A stretch of DNA of 44,511 nucleotides, taken from contig CALCEB010000016.1 in the NCBI GenBank assembly GCA_937900045.1, positions 1 through 44,511 of the forward strand. The letters are read 5' to 3'. Shown here one piece after another: positions 17,396-25,258 of this stretch. Under the pieces are notes generated by a model, which searched no databases, was not told where the DNA came from, and saw nothing but the letters and a program-made list of their open reading frames with translations. Positions within the stretch are counted from its first letter, which is position 1; every line of letters starts with the position of its first letter. Position numbers and translations under genes: made by a program. Source of the DNA: an uncultured Acidobacteriota bacterium. GTDB lineage: Bacteria; Acidobacteriota; Terriglobia; UBA7540.

Positions 17396-17985
17396 AGCAA
17401 TCCTTTGGTGCTGGGGAGCTGCCGCTTCAGCCGTGGGTCGCGGGAGCAAGCAAAACGAAGGGCGCGAGCAAACGCCTTGAACATCGCTTCTACGGCATGA
17501 TGGCTCGACCTTCCGTAAGCCACCTTCAAGTGTAGGTTGGCCTTGGCGCTGGTGGCGAATGCCTGAAAGAAATCCTCCACCAGTTCGGTTTGCAGATCGC
17601 CGACGTGGCTTGCCCGCACCGGTGCGTTCAGCACTAGAAATGGACGCCCACTCAGGTCGAGGGCGGCGAGGGCCAGCGTTTCATCCATCGGCATCACAAA
17701 ATAACCAGCGCGGTTGATTCCCTTTTTGTCGCCAAGCGCCTGGAGGACAGCCTCGCCGAGAACAATGCCCGTGTCCTCAACCGTGTGATGTTGATCCACA
17801 TCAAGATCGCCTTGGGCCTCAAGCTCCAGATCAAATCCGCCGTGGCGCGCAAACAGTTCCAGCATGTGATCCAGAAAACGGATGCCGGTGGAGACTGAGT
17901 ATCGGCCGCTTCCATCCAGGTTGAGCTTGGCGTGAATACAAGTTTCCTGGGTGACGCGATGGACCGCAGCCTTGCGTTGTTTCAT
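17392..17985 (-). CDS. hisB: imidazoleglycerol-phosphate dehydratase
   Basis: 197 residues, the monofunctional bacterial form without the phosphatase domain. It dehydrates IGP to imidazole acetol phosphate. The two manganese-binding motifs are D-Q-H-H-T-V-E-D and S-S-H-H-A-V-E-A. The start overlaps the hisC stop by 4 bases and the end overlaps hisH by 4 bases, indicating translational coupling. Histidinol-phosphate phosphatase must be encoded elsewhere. Confidence 0.97.
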   Translation of the reverse strand: MKQRKAAVHRVTQETCIHAKLNLDGSGRYSVSTGIRFLDHMLELFARHGGFDLELEAQGDLDVDQHHTVEDTGIVLGEAVLQALGDKKGINRAGYFVMPMDETLALAALDLSGRPFLVLNAPVRASHVGDLQTELVEDFFQAFATSAKANLHLKVAYGRSSHHAVEAMFKAFARALRFACSRDPRLKRQLPSTKGLL

Positions 17986-19106
17986 GAGAAATACTCCCCC
18001 GGCGAACCAGAGGCCAGGTCTTGCCAGGGGCTCTCGCCGGATTGCGTTTCGATCAGGCGTTCGAGGCGCTTCAGTTCCACGGCCAGGCGGCTCATTTGGG
18101 CTTTGGTTCCGATGGTGATGCGCAGATACTTCTGCAATTGCGGATCATGATTCCAATCGCGCACCAGGATGCCCGCCTCTCGCAGGTGGTTCGCTATTTT
18201 GGAAGCTTGTTCACCCACGCGAACCAGGATAAAGTTGGCGGCGCTCGGCAAGTGCGCTATTCCCATGCGAACGAGCGCCTTCGAAAAGCTCGCGCGGTTT
18301 TTGACGATCATCTTCGCATAGCGCTCGACGTATCTCATGTGTTTGATGGCTTCCACTCCGGCCGCCAGGGCCATCGAGTTGACGGCGAAGACGGCGTGCG
18401 CCCGCCGCAGCAATTCGATCAAGCGCGAATTGCCAAACAGAAAACCAGTGCGCAATCCCGCCAATCCAAACGCCTTTGAGAATGTCCGGCCCACCAGCAA
18501 GTTCGGATATTTGCGGATCCAGGGCAGCACGGTTTGGTTTGAGAAGTCGAAGTAGGCTTCGTCGATAAAGATGAGCGCCTCCGGCCGGGCTTCGAGAATC
18601 CTCTTGATGCCACTCTTTGCAATCAGAGTTCCCGTGGGGTTGTTGGGATTGGCCAACGCTACCCAGCGCGTCTTGCGGTTGATGGCCGCGATCACTCGCT
18701 CCGCGGACAGCTCCATCTTTTCATCATAGTGAACGAGCCGGACGATGCCGCCGGAAACGGTTTGGAAAAACTGATACATCGGGAAAGTCGGCGACGGAAT
18801 CACCAGTCCCTCGCCGGGTTCCACAAAGGTGTCACAGATGAGCTTGATGGCATCATCTACGCCGTTGGTCATAAGGATTTCGTCCGGCGCGACACCGAAA
18901 TGCCGGGCCAGTTTGGCGCGGCTCCCTTCATATTCCGGATAGCTGGCCAGCCATCCCTGGGAGATAACGCGGCGAAGTGATCGCACTACCGCTGGAGAGC
19001 ACCCCACCGTGTTCTCATTGAAGTCGAGCCGCACGAATTCCGCGCGGCCCTCCTGCGGCGGATGGTAATCTTGCAGCCTTTCAATCGCCTTGCGCGGCCG
19101 AAGCAT
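17982..19106 (-). CDS. hisC: histidinol-phosphate aminotransferase
   Basis: 374 residues, fold-type I PLP aminotransferase. The PLP lysine is in R-T-F-S-K-A-F-G-L-A-G-L-R-T-G; N-P-N-N-P-T-G and D-E-A-Y-F-D-F are the other cofactor motifs. N-terminus has L-D-F-N-E-N, typical of HisC. It converts imidazole acetol phosphate and glutamate to histidinol phosphate. It starts inside the end of hisD (26-base overlap). Confidence 0.95.
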   Translation of the reverse strand: MLRPRKAIERLQDYHPPQEGRAEFVRLDFNENTVGCSPAVVRSLRRVISQGWLASYPEYEGSRAKLARHFGVAPDEILMTNGVDDAIKLICDTFVEPGEGLVIPSPTFPMYQFFQTVSGGIVRLVHYDEKMELSAERVIAAINRKTRWVALANPNNPTGTLIAKSGIKRILEARPEALIFIDEAYFDFSNQTVLPWIRKYPNLLVGRTFSKAFGLAGLRTGFLFGNSRLIELLRRAHAVFAVNSMALAAGVEAIKHMRYVERYAKMIVKNRASFSKALVRMGIAHLPSAANFILVRVGEQASKIANHLREAGILVRDWNHDPQLQKYLRITIGTKAQMSRLAVELKRLERLIETQSGESPWQDLASGSPGEYFS

Positions 19107-20367
19107 CAGCGAACCTCGTTTCGATGGAATGGGCGTGTGCTTTCAGGCCTTCGGCGGCGGCCAGCGCAATGATGGTCGGCCGCAGGCGCGCAAGGCCAGC
19201 GGGAGTGAGCCGCTGTACGGTGATCGCCTTCACAAAGTCCGCTGAACTCAACCCCCCGCGCACTCTGGCCGCGCCACCCGTCGGCAAGGTATGATTCGGT
19301 CCGGAGGCATAATCGCCGGCAGCGACTGGACTCCAACATCCCAAGAAGATCGAACCCGCAGATTGAACTTCGTTGAGCCTCTTGGCGGCATCGTCGAGGA
19401 GCAACAAGTGCTCCGGCGCAAGCCGATTGACCAGCCGCATGACCTCAGCGAGGTCTTTCGCCAGGATGATGGCTCCTTGCCGCGCCAGCGATTCTTGGGC
19501 CACCGGCGCCTGCAACTTCTTCACGATTGCGCCCAGCGCCTTTTGAACCTGGGTCGCGAGGCGCGCCGAACAAGTGATGAAGACCGCCAGCGCGTCCGGG
19601 TCATGTTCCGCCTGCGCCACAAGTTCCGCGGCAATCCATCGCGGATTGCCCGTAGACCCAGCCACCGCGACTTCCGTGGGGCCAGCGACAAAATCAATCC
19701 CGCAAATTCCCGCCACCAGGCTTTTTGCCGAGGCGACGTAACGGTTGCCCGGACCCACGATCTTATCCACGCGCGGTACGGTTCGCGTTCCAAAAGCAAA
19801 CGCTGCGATAGCCTGCGCGCCCCCCAACCGGTAAACGTTGCGCACACCGAGCAGACTGGCTGCGGCGAGGATAGCGGGTGAAGGGCGCGGCGTGGTGATG
19901 AAAATTTCACGGACACCCGCGACCTGCGCGGGGATCACGCTCATCAGGACCGTGGAGGGAAGCGGAAATCTGCCCGCCGGAACGTAACACGCGACGCGTT
20001 CCAGCGGCCGGACAATCTGACGGATTTCAACGCCCTTGCCGTTTGCCATTCGCCAGGGGCGCGGCAATTGCTTCTGGGCGACGCGCCGGATATTGGCGGA
20101 CGCTTCGCGCAAAGCCTTCACAAATTCACGAGGAACTTCACGAGCGGCATTGCGAATTTCTTCCTCGCTCACCTTGAATCCTTCAACCTTCAGGTCCACG
20201 CCGTCCAGCCTCTTGGCGAGCCGCGCCAATGCCGCGTCGCCGTCCTTGCGCACTTCTTCGAGAATGCGCCGCGCCGTTTCCATGCCCTCGCGCCCCATTT
20301 GCAGGCGCGAAGCGAAAAGGCGCGCCAGCGCCATCTGGTGGGTGCTGCGAATGATTTTGATCATCAC
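19081..20367 (-). CDS. hisD: histidinol dehydrogenase
   Basis: 428 residues, full length. It performs the last two oxidations to L-histidine with NAD and zinc. Visible motifs: R-V-A-C-Y-V-P-A-G-R-F-P-L, G-P-G-N-R-Y-V, A-Q-A-E-H-D-P-D (zinc ligands Gln and His), A-P-E-H-L (catalytic Glu-His) and G-D-Y-A-S-G-P-N-H-T-L-P-T. The GTG start overlaps the hisG stop (GTGA); an in-frame ATG follows immediately. Confidence 0.97.
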   Translation of the reverse strand: MMIKIIRSTHQMALARLFASRLQMGREGMETARRILEEVRKDGDAALARLAKRLDGVDLKVEGFKVSEEEIRNAAREVPREFVKALREASANIRRVAQKQLPRPWRMANGKGVEIRQIVRPLERVACYVPAGRFPLPSTVLMSVIPAQVAGVREIFITTPRPSPAILAAASLLGVRNVYRLGGAQAIAAFAFGTRTVPRVDKIVGPGNRYVASAKSLVAGICGIDFVAGPTEVAVAGSTGNPRWIAAELVAQAEHDPDALAVFITCSARLATQVQKALGAIVKKLQAPVAQESLARQGAIILAKDLAEVMRLVNRLAPEHLLLLDDAAKRLNEVQSAGSIFLGCWSPVAAGDYASGPNHTLPTGGAARVRGGLSSADFVKAITVQRLTPAGLARLRPTIIALAAAEGLKAHAHSIETRFADASAAQGD

Positions 20368-21233
20368 ATCACAATCTTATTGAGCGGATATTCCACGATG
20401 CCCTGAGCGTTCGCGGCCTTTAGGCGCGGGATGATCTCGCGCACGGTTTTTTCTTCTATGACGGTGTTGACGGCTACCCAATCCGATTCGGTGAGGTCAG
20501 AGATCGTGGGGCGTTTCAGGGCCGGCAATACGCCCAGCACGGCATCCAGGTCCTGCCGCCTCACGTTCATCATCAGGCCCACTTTTCCGGACGCTTCAAT
20601 CGCGCCTTTCAGCAGCATGATGAGGGTTTCGAGTTTCTGGCGCTTGGCCGCATCGTCCCAGGCCATATGGTTGGCGATGAATTTGGTGTTCGACTCCATC
20701 AAGGTTTCGACGATGCGAAGGCCGTTGGCGCGGAGCGAAGATCCTGTCTCCGTGACTTCTACGATAGCGTCCGCAAGAACCGGAGGCTTTACTTCCGTCG
20801 CCCCCCAGGAAAATTCCACCTTGGCCCGCACCCCGTTGCGCGCCAGGTAATTCTGGGTGACGCGAACCAACTCTGTGGCGATGGTTTTTCCCTCCAGGTC
20901 CTTGACGCTGCGAATGGATGAATTCTCCGGCACGGCGAGCACCCAGCGAACCTTGCCCAGCGTCTGCTTGGCGTAGACCAAATCCGCAATCTCAACGACA
21001 TCAGCCTCATTTTCCAAAATCCAGTCTTTTCCTGTCAGTCCGGCGTCCAGCACTCGATCCTCGACGTACCGCGCCATTTCCTGGGCGCGAATCAACATGC
21101 ACTCGATTTCTTCATCGTCGATGTGCGGGAAATAGGAACGCGGGTTCACGGTGATTTCGTAACCCGCCCGCTTGAACAATTGTAGCGAGGCTTCCTGCAA
21201 GCTGCCTTTGGGTATGCCCAACTTGAGCTTCAT
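20364..21233 (-). CDS. hisG: ATP phosphoribosyltransferase, long form
   Basis: 289 residues: the long HisG with the C-terminal ACT-like regulatory domain (about 215-289), which binds histidine for feedback inhibition. It catalyses the first step, ATP plus PRPP to PR-ATP, and does not need HisZ. Motifs: G-I-P-K-G-S-L at the start, D-A-G-L-T-G-K-D-W, and I-V-E-V-T-E-T-G-S-S-L-R for PRPP binding. AAAGGA lies upstream of the ATG. The operon is thus regulated at two levels, enzyme feedback and the attenuator upstream of hisI. Confidence 0.95.
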   Translation of the reverse strand: MKLKLGIPKGSLQEASLQLFKRAGYEITVNPRSYFPHIDDEEIECMLIRAQEMARYVEDRVLDAGLTGKDWILENEADVVEIADLVYAKQTLGKVRWVLAVPENSSIRSVKDLEGKTIATELVRVTQNYLARNGVRAKVEFSWGATEVKPPVLADAIVEVTETGSSLRANGLRIVETLMESNTKFIANHMAWDDAAKRQKLETLIMLLKGAIEASGKVGLMMNVRRQDLDAVLGVLPALKRPTISDLTESDWVAVNTVIEEKTVREIIPRLKAANAQGIVEYPLNKIVM

Positions 21234-21287
21234 GAAGAATATCCTTTCGGGTGAATCCGTAAAACGTTTGAGGCTTCGGGCGCGCCA

Positions 21288-21680
21288 TCATTCCGCGCGA
21301 TGCTTGGATTCTTCTCCACCGTAGACTACGGCAGGATCAAATTCGCGGACCGCAATCACTTCTTCACCCACGGCGGTAATCCGGCGGAAAAAACAGGAGC
21401 GATAGCCTAGGTGGCAGCATCCGGGACCGCCGAGTTCCGCTTCAATCAGCAGAGCGTCCTGGTCGCAATCGACGCGAACGTCGCGTACCGCCAGGCGATG
21501 ACCCGATGTTTCTCCTTTTACCCACAGTTTGCCGCGGCTGCGGCTGAAGAACGTGACGTAACCGGTGCGAAGCGTCAGGTCAAAAGCCTCAGCATTCATG
21601 TATCCCAGCATCAGCACCGCGCCGCTTTGTTTGTCCTGTACGATGGCGGGAATCAAGCCATCTTGAAATCTCAGATCCAT
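21288..21680 (-). CDS. hisI: phosphoribosyl-AMP cyclohydrolase
   Basis: 130 residues from ATG 21680, which has AAAGGA upstream; the open frame continues to 21782 only by chance across the leader region. It opens the ring of PR-AMP. Zinc-binding cysteines and the core motif are in V-D-C-D-Q-D-A-L-L and G-P-G-C-C-H-L-G-Y-R-S-C-F-F. It is the single-domain enzyme: the HisE pyrophosphohydrolase domain is absent and no hisE lies in this window, so it must be elsewhere. First structural gene of the operon, about 100 bases after the leader terminator. Confidence 0.95.
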   Translation of the reverse strand: MDLRFQDGLIPAIVQDKQSGAVLMLGYMNAEAFDLTLRTGYVTFFSRSRGKLWVKGETSGHRLAVRDVRVDCDQDALLIEAELGGPGCCHLGYRSCFFRRITAVGEEVIAVREFDPAVVYGGEESKHRAE

Positions 21681-21780
21681 CTTATGTCCTTTCCGGAAGG
21701 AGTCCGGTGTTGTGTCTACTCCTAAACGCCATGCAACCCTGCCGGTACGGACCATTCCAAAGACGCGCAGGGAGAGAAAC

Positions 21781-21821
21781 AAAAAAAGCCCGCTGACTTT
21801 TTAAGGTCAGCGGGCTTTTTG
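21781..21821 (-). terminator. intrinsic terminator (attenuator) of the his leader
   Basis: On the minus strand a 10-bp perfect GC-rich stem (GCCCGCTGAC, plus 806-815; GTCAGCGGGC, plus 788-797, both within 21700-21900) with a loop of 8 bases is followed by a run of seven T. Flanking A/T bases extend the stem. It sits between the His-rich leader peptide and hisI, so it would end transcription before the structural genes unless disrupted. The 5' arm can pair instead with an upstream segment at 21853-21862. Confidence 0.85.
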
Positions 21822-21842
21822 TTCTTGAACCTTCTTGCCGGC

Positions 21843-21914
21843 TTATGCAGCCGCCCACTGACACATTTCATGCAAGCTTGAATGATGGTGGGAATGTGCC
21901 GGATGACTGTTCAT
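21843..21914 (-). CDS. hisL: histidine operon leader peptide
   Basis: A 23-codon frame beginning M-N-S-H-P-A-H-S-H-H-H and ending E-M-C-Q-W-A-A-A-stop. Six of 23 codons are histidine (positions 4, 7, 9, 10, 11, 15), far above chance. Ribosome stalling on these codons when His-tRNA is scarce would control the downstream terminator. No Shine-Dalgarno is visible: the predicted transcription start is only about 6-8 bases before the ATG, so translation is probably leaderless or nearly so. An in-frame ATG five codons upstream overlaps the -10 box and is unlikely to be used. Confidence 0.8.
   Translation of the reverse strand: MNSHPAHSHHHSSLHEMCQWAAA
21853..21862 (-). promoter_or_regulatory. antiterminator arm within the his leader
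   Basis: GTCAGTGGGC, read from the minus strand over leader codons 18-22, nearly duplicates the 3' arm of the terminator (GTCAGCGGGC) and can form ten pairs (one G-U) with its 5' arm at 21806-21815. Its GTGGG can also pair with CCCAC at 21888-21892 inside the His codons, a weak 5-bp protector hairpin. This gives the classical 1:2, 2:3, 3:4 arrangement of an attenuator. Confidence 0.7.
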
Positions 21915-21927
21915 AAGCAGAACATTC

Positions 21928-21956
21928 ATTCTACCCGGCGGGATGAACTGTGTCAA
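21928..21956 (-). promoter_or_regulatory. his operon promoter
   Basis: On the minus strand, TTGACA (21951-21956) and TAGAAT (21928-21933) are separated by exactly 17 bases: a near-consensus sigma-70 promoter. The expected start lies near 21920, just before the leader ATG. Confidence 0.8.
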
Positions 21957-22057
21957 TACCGGTTTTCAAGGTTTCAAGGCGTCAACCGCCGGCTGAACAT
22001 GTTTGAAACCAAAATCCCGATGGGGGATCCCTCTCGAAGCCAGATCAGGTTTATCTT

Positions 22058-22183
22058 GCGTAGTGGTGCAGTTTGGTTGCGGTAGCGGCGGTCTGTGACC
22101 GCCGAACTTTATTTCTCAACAGTTTCCGGCGCTCCCTTCCAGGGCAGGCTCCGAGCGCCGCGACAGCAAACTGACCCGCTACC
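22058..22183. repeat. MITE, GGTAGTG family, copy 1
   Basis: 126-bp element with imperfect inverted ends (left GCGTAGTGG...CAGTTTGG, right CAAACTGACCCGCTACC) and an inner palindrome GCGGCGGTCTGTGACCGCC. It is flanked by the direct repeat TTTATCTT (22050-22057 and 22184-22191), a target-site duplication. It fills most of the 350-base gap between the his leader and the NifU-like gene. Confidence 0.75.
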
Positions 22184-22267
22184 TTTATCTTGGATCACTC
22201 CGGGCCTCTTCCACCTGATGGGGCGCCGGAAATTGGAAAATCGAAATTCGCAGCGCGGGACGCTGGT

Positions 22268-22624
22268 TTAGCGAAGCTCTTCAAGGAGTTTCTCCAGGGC
22301 TTCGCAGGCGAGAGCCGCAGCATGTTTTGAGGCTGCCGGCAGGCCCCCCAGGGCGTCCTCGATCTGGGCCGGAGAAAGACCAGAGAGCTCTTTCTTGTTC
22401 TTCCCTTGAATCCATTCCACAAGCCATGAACCGCAGGCGATGGCGGGCACGCAGCCGGCGGCTTTGAACGTGGCGCCTTGAAGGGTTTGATCTTTCACAA
22501 TGGCCCACAATTTCAAGACGTCGCCGCAGACCGGGTTTTGCGCTTCAACCACGGCATCGGCTTTGTGAATCTCACCGGCATGGCGGGGATGATGGAAGTG
22601 GTCAAGAATCTTGGAAGAATACAT
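22268..22624 (-). CDS. NifU/IscU-like iron-sulfur scaffold protein
   Basis: 118 residues from ATG 22624 (AAAAAGGGC upstream); the longer open frame is not supported. It begins M-Y-S-S-K-I-L-D-H-F-H-H-P-R-H-A-G, the IscU/NifU N-terminal signature, with ligand cysteines in N-P-V-C-G-D and A-A-G-C-V-P-A-I-A. In place of the usual third ligand H-C-S it has K-H-A-A-A-L-A-C, so the third Cys is missing or shifted six residues. No cysteine desulfurase is adjacent. It may be a scaffold variant or have another role. Same strand as the ZIP transporter upstream (74 bases). Confidence 0.8.
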   Translation of the reverse strand: MYSSKILDHFHHPRHAGEIHKADAVVEAQNPVCGDVLKLWAIVKDQTLQGATFKAAGCVPAIACGSWLVEWIQGKNKKELSGLSPAQIEDALGGLPAASKHAAALACEALEKLLEELR

Positions 22625-22698
22625 GCCCTTTTTCTCGCGGCCTCTTGCCTGGAGCCAGGGCAAGGACCGCCCTATTTGTGAGACCCCGGCTGAAGTCC

Positions 22699-23424
22699 CT
22701 ATTCTAAAGCCATCTGCAATAAGATCACAGCAGCGACGCCGGCTGCAACGAAGAAGGCAATCCTCAGACCGTGCGACTTGTTGACCTCGGGAATCAGGTC
22801 CGAAGCGGCCACGTAGAGAGTGACTCCTCCGGAAATTGCCAGACCGAATCCCACGAACCGGTGGGTGGCCGCCATGGACAAAATACCAACGATCCGTGAT
22901 AGGGCCAGCGCCGACACGGCCCAATAACCACTGCGGATGTCATCACGGGCCGCCATCATGATGGAGCCCATGGTGAAGCCTTCTGGAACGTTGTGCAACA
23001 GGATGGCTCCGAAAATCAGGATGCCGAGGCTGGTGGAAACCAGAAAACCTGAAGTGATGGCGACCCCGTCGAAAAAAGTGTGAATCATCAAGCCCCCCAG
23101 CGCCGTGTAAGCGGCTCGCGGCTTGATGAAAGCTTCCTTGTGGGTCTCTTCGCCGAAATGGAAATGTCCTGGCAAAGAATGCTCAAAAAAATGGACAATG
23201 AAATAACCGAGCAGCGCCAGCAAAGGCGTGGCGGTGGGTGAAAGTTTGAAGCTTTGCGGGATCATCTCCGCCAGCGCCGTCGCCAGCATGAAGCCGGCGC
23301 CAAGAGCGATGAAGTAGGTCAGGAATGAGCGGCTCCAGGGACGAGCGCCGACAATGCCGCATCCAAGAAGATTGGCAATTCCCGCCACCGATCCAAGAAT
23401 CAGGCTGATCCAGAGATAGGACAT
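22699..23424 (-). CDS. ZIP family metal transporter
   Basis: 241 residues with about 8 membrane helices. The metal path motifs H-T-F-F-D-G-V-A-I (helix 4) and H-N-V-P-E-G-F-T-M-G (helix 5) are present, and a His-rich loop (H-S-L-P-G-H-F-H-F-G-E-E-T-H) lies between helices 3 and 4. It likely imports zinc or another divalent metal across the inner membrane. Confidence 0.9.
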   Translation of the reverse strand: MSYLWISLILGSVAGIANLLGCGIVGARPWSRSFLTYFIALGAGFMLATALAEMIPQSFKLSPTATPLLALLGYFIVHFFEHSLPGHFHFGEETHKEAFIKPRAAYTALGGLMIHTFFDGVAITSGFLVSTSLGILIFGAILLHNVPEGFTMGSIMMAARDDIRSGYWAVSALALSRIVGILSMAATHRFVGFGLAISGGVTLYVAASDLIPEVNKSHGLRIAFFVAAGVAAVILLQMALE

Positions 23425-23470
23425 GAAAAAGCTGTCAGCAATCAGGCGTCAACTCGCAGCTTGGATGGCT

Positions 23471-23577
23471 GGTGGCGTCATTCGCTTGCTGTAGCGGCGG
23501 TCTGTGACCGCCGAACTTTATTTCTCAATGGATTCCGGCGCTCATAGAGCGCCGCTACAGCAAATTGCGCCACTACC
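23471..23577. repeat. MITE, GGTAGTG family, copy 2
   Basis: 107-bp element with ends GGTGGCGTC... and ...GCGCCACTACC, a core GCTGTAGCGGCG / CGCCGCTACAGC, and the same inner GCGGTCTGTGACCGC as copy 1. It is bounded by the 11-bp direct repeat CTTGGATGGCT (23460-23470 and 23578-23588). It lies between ychF and the ZIP gene. Confidence 0.8.
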
Positions 23578-23624
23578 CTTGGATGGCTGGTTCTTCTTGC
23601 TGACGGCGTATAGCTGAAAGCTGA

Positions 23625-24701
23625 CTACGACGAATGCCGGAAATGGACCACTTCGCCGTCCTTCACTACGTATTCCTTGCCTTCAAGCCGCAATGTCGCA
23701 CGGGTGCGGGCTTCAGCAAGGCTTCCTGCCGCAACCAAATCTTCGTACCGTACCACCTCAGCGCGGATGAAGCCTTTTTGGATATCGCTGTGAATTTCTC
23801 CCGCAGCTTCCCAGGCGGTCTCGCCGGAGCGGATGGTCCAGGCGCGGCACTCATCTTCGCCGACCGTAAAGAAGGAAATCAACCCGAGCAGTTGATAACT
23901 GGAGCGGATCAGGCGGGCGATGGCGGATTCCGTGAGTCCAAAGCTGGCCAGGAAATCCAGGGCTTCGGCGTCGGCCAGTTCCGCGAGCTCGGCTTCCACC
24001 TTGCCGCACACCGCCGTGACCGAGGTTTTCTCCCTCGGTTTCAGCCCAAAGCGCGCGGCCAGCTTTTCCGGATGCGCAGTCTCAGCGGCGGCCTTTTCAT
24101 CCAGATTCAGCACGTAGAGCATAGGCTTCTGGGAGAGAAACGTGAAGCCGCGGATGGCGCGTTCTTCGCTGGCATCGAGCGTCAGCTCGCGCAACGGCGT
24201 CTGCTTTTCCAGCGATGCCTTGCAAGTGAGGATCGCACGAAGCTCCTGTTCGAGCGCTGGAGTTTTCTGCTTTTTCACGTCTTTTTCCAGACGTTCGAGC
24301 CGCTTCTCCGCCACCGCGAGATCGGAAAGGATCAACTCCAACTCGACGTTTTCAATGTCCCCTTGAATTCGCGCAGGGTCCGGCGAATCTCCATCTCCAA
24401 AGGCCCGGATCACGTGCGCCAGGGCGGCAACTTCGCGCAGCGTTGCGCCTTGCGCGCCGGCGCGGGCGAGGTCAATCACGCTGCCGGGAGTGTCCACGTA
24501 TTCCACGGCGGCGTGGACCAGCTTGCGAGGCTTGTACATTTGAGCCATGCGGTCCAAACGCGCGTCCGGCACAGTGGCCACGCCCACGTGCGCCTCCGGC
24601 TTGCCGGAAATCAGAGCCTCACTTTGAGCGCGAGTCAAAATGCGGAAAAGTGTGGTTTTGCCCACCTGGGAAAGTCCGACGATACCAATCTTAAGCACCA
24701 A
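23625..24701 (-). CDS. ychF: YchF/Ola1-type translation-associated ATPase
   Basis: 358 residues. P-loop G-L-S-Q-V-G-K-T-T-L-F (about 9-19), D-T-P-G (G3) and N-L-D-E-K in place of NKxD, which is why the family prefers ATP. The C-terminal TGS domain includes L-I-S-F-F-T-V-G and ends E-Y-V-V-K-D-G-E-V-V-H-F-R. YchF binds ribosomes and affects oxidative stress and leaderless initiation in other bacteria. Confidence 0.95.
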   Translation of the reverse strand: MVLKIGIVGLSQVGKTTLFRILTRAQSEALISGKPEAHVGVATVPDARLDRMAQMYKPRKLVHAAVEYVDTPGSVIDLARAGAQGATLREVAALAHVIRAFGDGDSPDPARIQGDIENVELELILSDLAVAEKRLERLEKDVKKQKTPALEQELRAILTCKASLEKQTPLRELTLDASEERAIRGFTFLSQKPMLYVLNLDEKAAAETAHPEKLAARFGLKPREKTSVTAVCGKVEAELAELADAEALDFLASFGLTESAIARLIRSSYQLLGLISFFTVGEDECRAWTIRSGETAWEAAGEIHSDIQKGFIRAEVVRYEDLVAAGSLAEARTRATLRLEGKEYVVKDGEVVHFRHSS

Positions 24702-24785
24702 GGCCCCTTGATCTTGAAGGTTTGGAAGAGTAGAAAGGCATTAAATTGTGATACTAGCATAACGCAGGCGATTCGAAGACCGGAA

Positions 24786-24931
24786 GGGCACGGTTTTAAC
24801 CGTGCCAAGAAAGGCGTTTCGAATGCTTTTCGTTCCCGCATCCAGAGCGGCTCGTCCGAACGAGCCGCTCTGGATGCGGGAAGAAGATAAATGAGTGTCG
24901 GCACTCGAACGGCACGGTTAAAACCGTGCCC
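24786..24931. repeat. nested palindromic element with a 23-bp perfect hairpin
   Basis: Three palindromes in series: GGGCACGGTTTTAACCGTGCC (outer left, 24786-24806), a perfect 23-bp stem with a 4-base loop CCGA (24833-24882, core CATCCAGAGCGGCTCGT), and the outer right palindrome at 24911-24931, which is the inverse of the left. The whole unit is itself symmetric. It occupies the gap between divergent ychF and the Phd gene. No T-tract and no target duplication were found. Confidence 0.75.
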
Positions 24932-25042
24932 TGACGACTCCCAGTGGGAAATTCGTGAATGATTCAGGCTAGGTCTTAACATAGCAGCCTCAATCGTGCC
25001 ACAATCTAACTGGTCAGCTAGCTTATTCAGGAGGAGTAACCC

Positions 25043-25258
25043 ATGCAATCCGTTGGACTGTTTGAAATCAAGAACCGTCTTTCCGCTTTTGTAGAGAGAG
25101 CTTCCCAAGGCGAGGAGATCACCATCACGCGGCGCGGACAGCCCGTCGCCATGCTGGTGCCGGCGGCAGGCCGATCTGAACTTCACCGGATCGAGGCTCT
25201 CGTCGAGAAGGACCGGGCTCTGTTGCTGAGGGGGTGGCATGACTACTTCGGGAACTGA
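25043..25258 (+). CDS. Phd/YefM family antitoxin
   Basis: 71 residues beginning M-Q-S-V-G-L-F-E-I-K-N-R-L-S-A-F-V-E-R-A, then E-E-I-T-I-T-R-R-G-Q-P-V-A-M-L-V-P: the DNA-binding N-terminal domain of prevent-host-death antitoxins. Strong ribosome binding site AGGAGGAG. The C-terminus would normally neutralise a toxin, but the next gene encodes a DUF2442 protein rather than a PIN or Doc toxin. Confidence 0.88.
   Translation: MQSVGLFEIKNRLSAFVERASQGEEITITRRGQPVAMLVPAAGRSELHRIEALVEKDRALLLRGWHDYFGN

Noticed and set aside
21681..21782. N-terminal extension of hisI
   Set aside because: It would run back into the attenuator terminator; the family start and the AAAGGA ribosome binding site support ATG 21680.
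24833..24882. perfect hairpin as a transcription terminator
   Set aside because: No T-tract on either side, and both neighbouring genes point away from it.
23634..24890. 418-codon open frame on the plus strand
   Set aside because: It is antisense to ychF, which has unmistakable motifs; the plus frame shows none.
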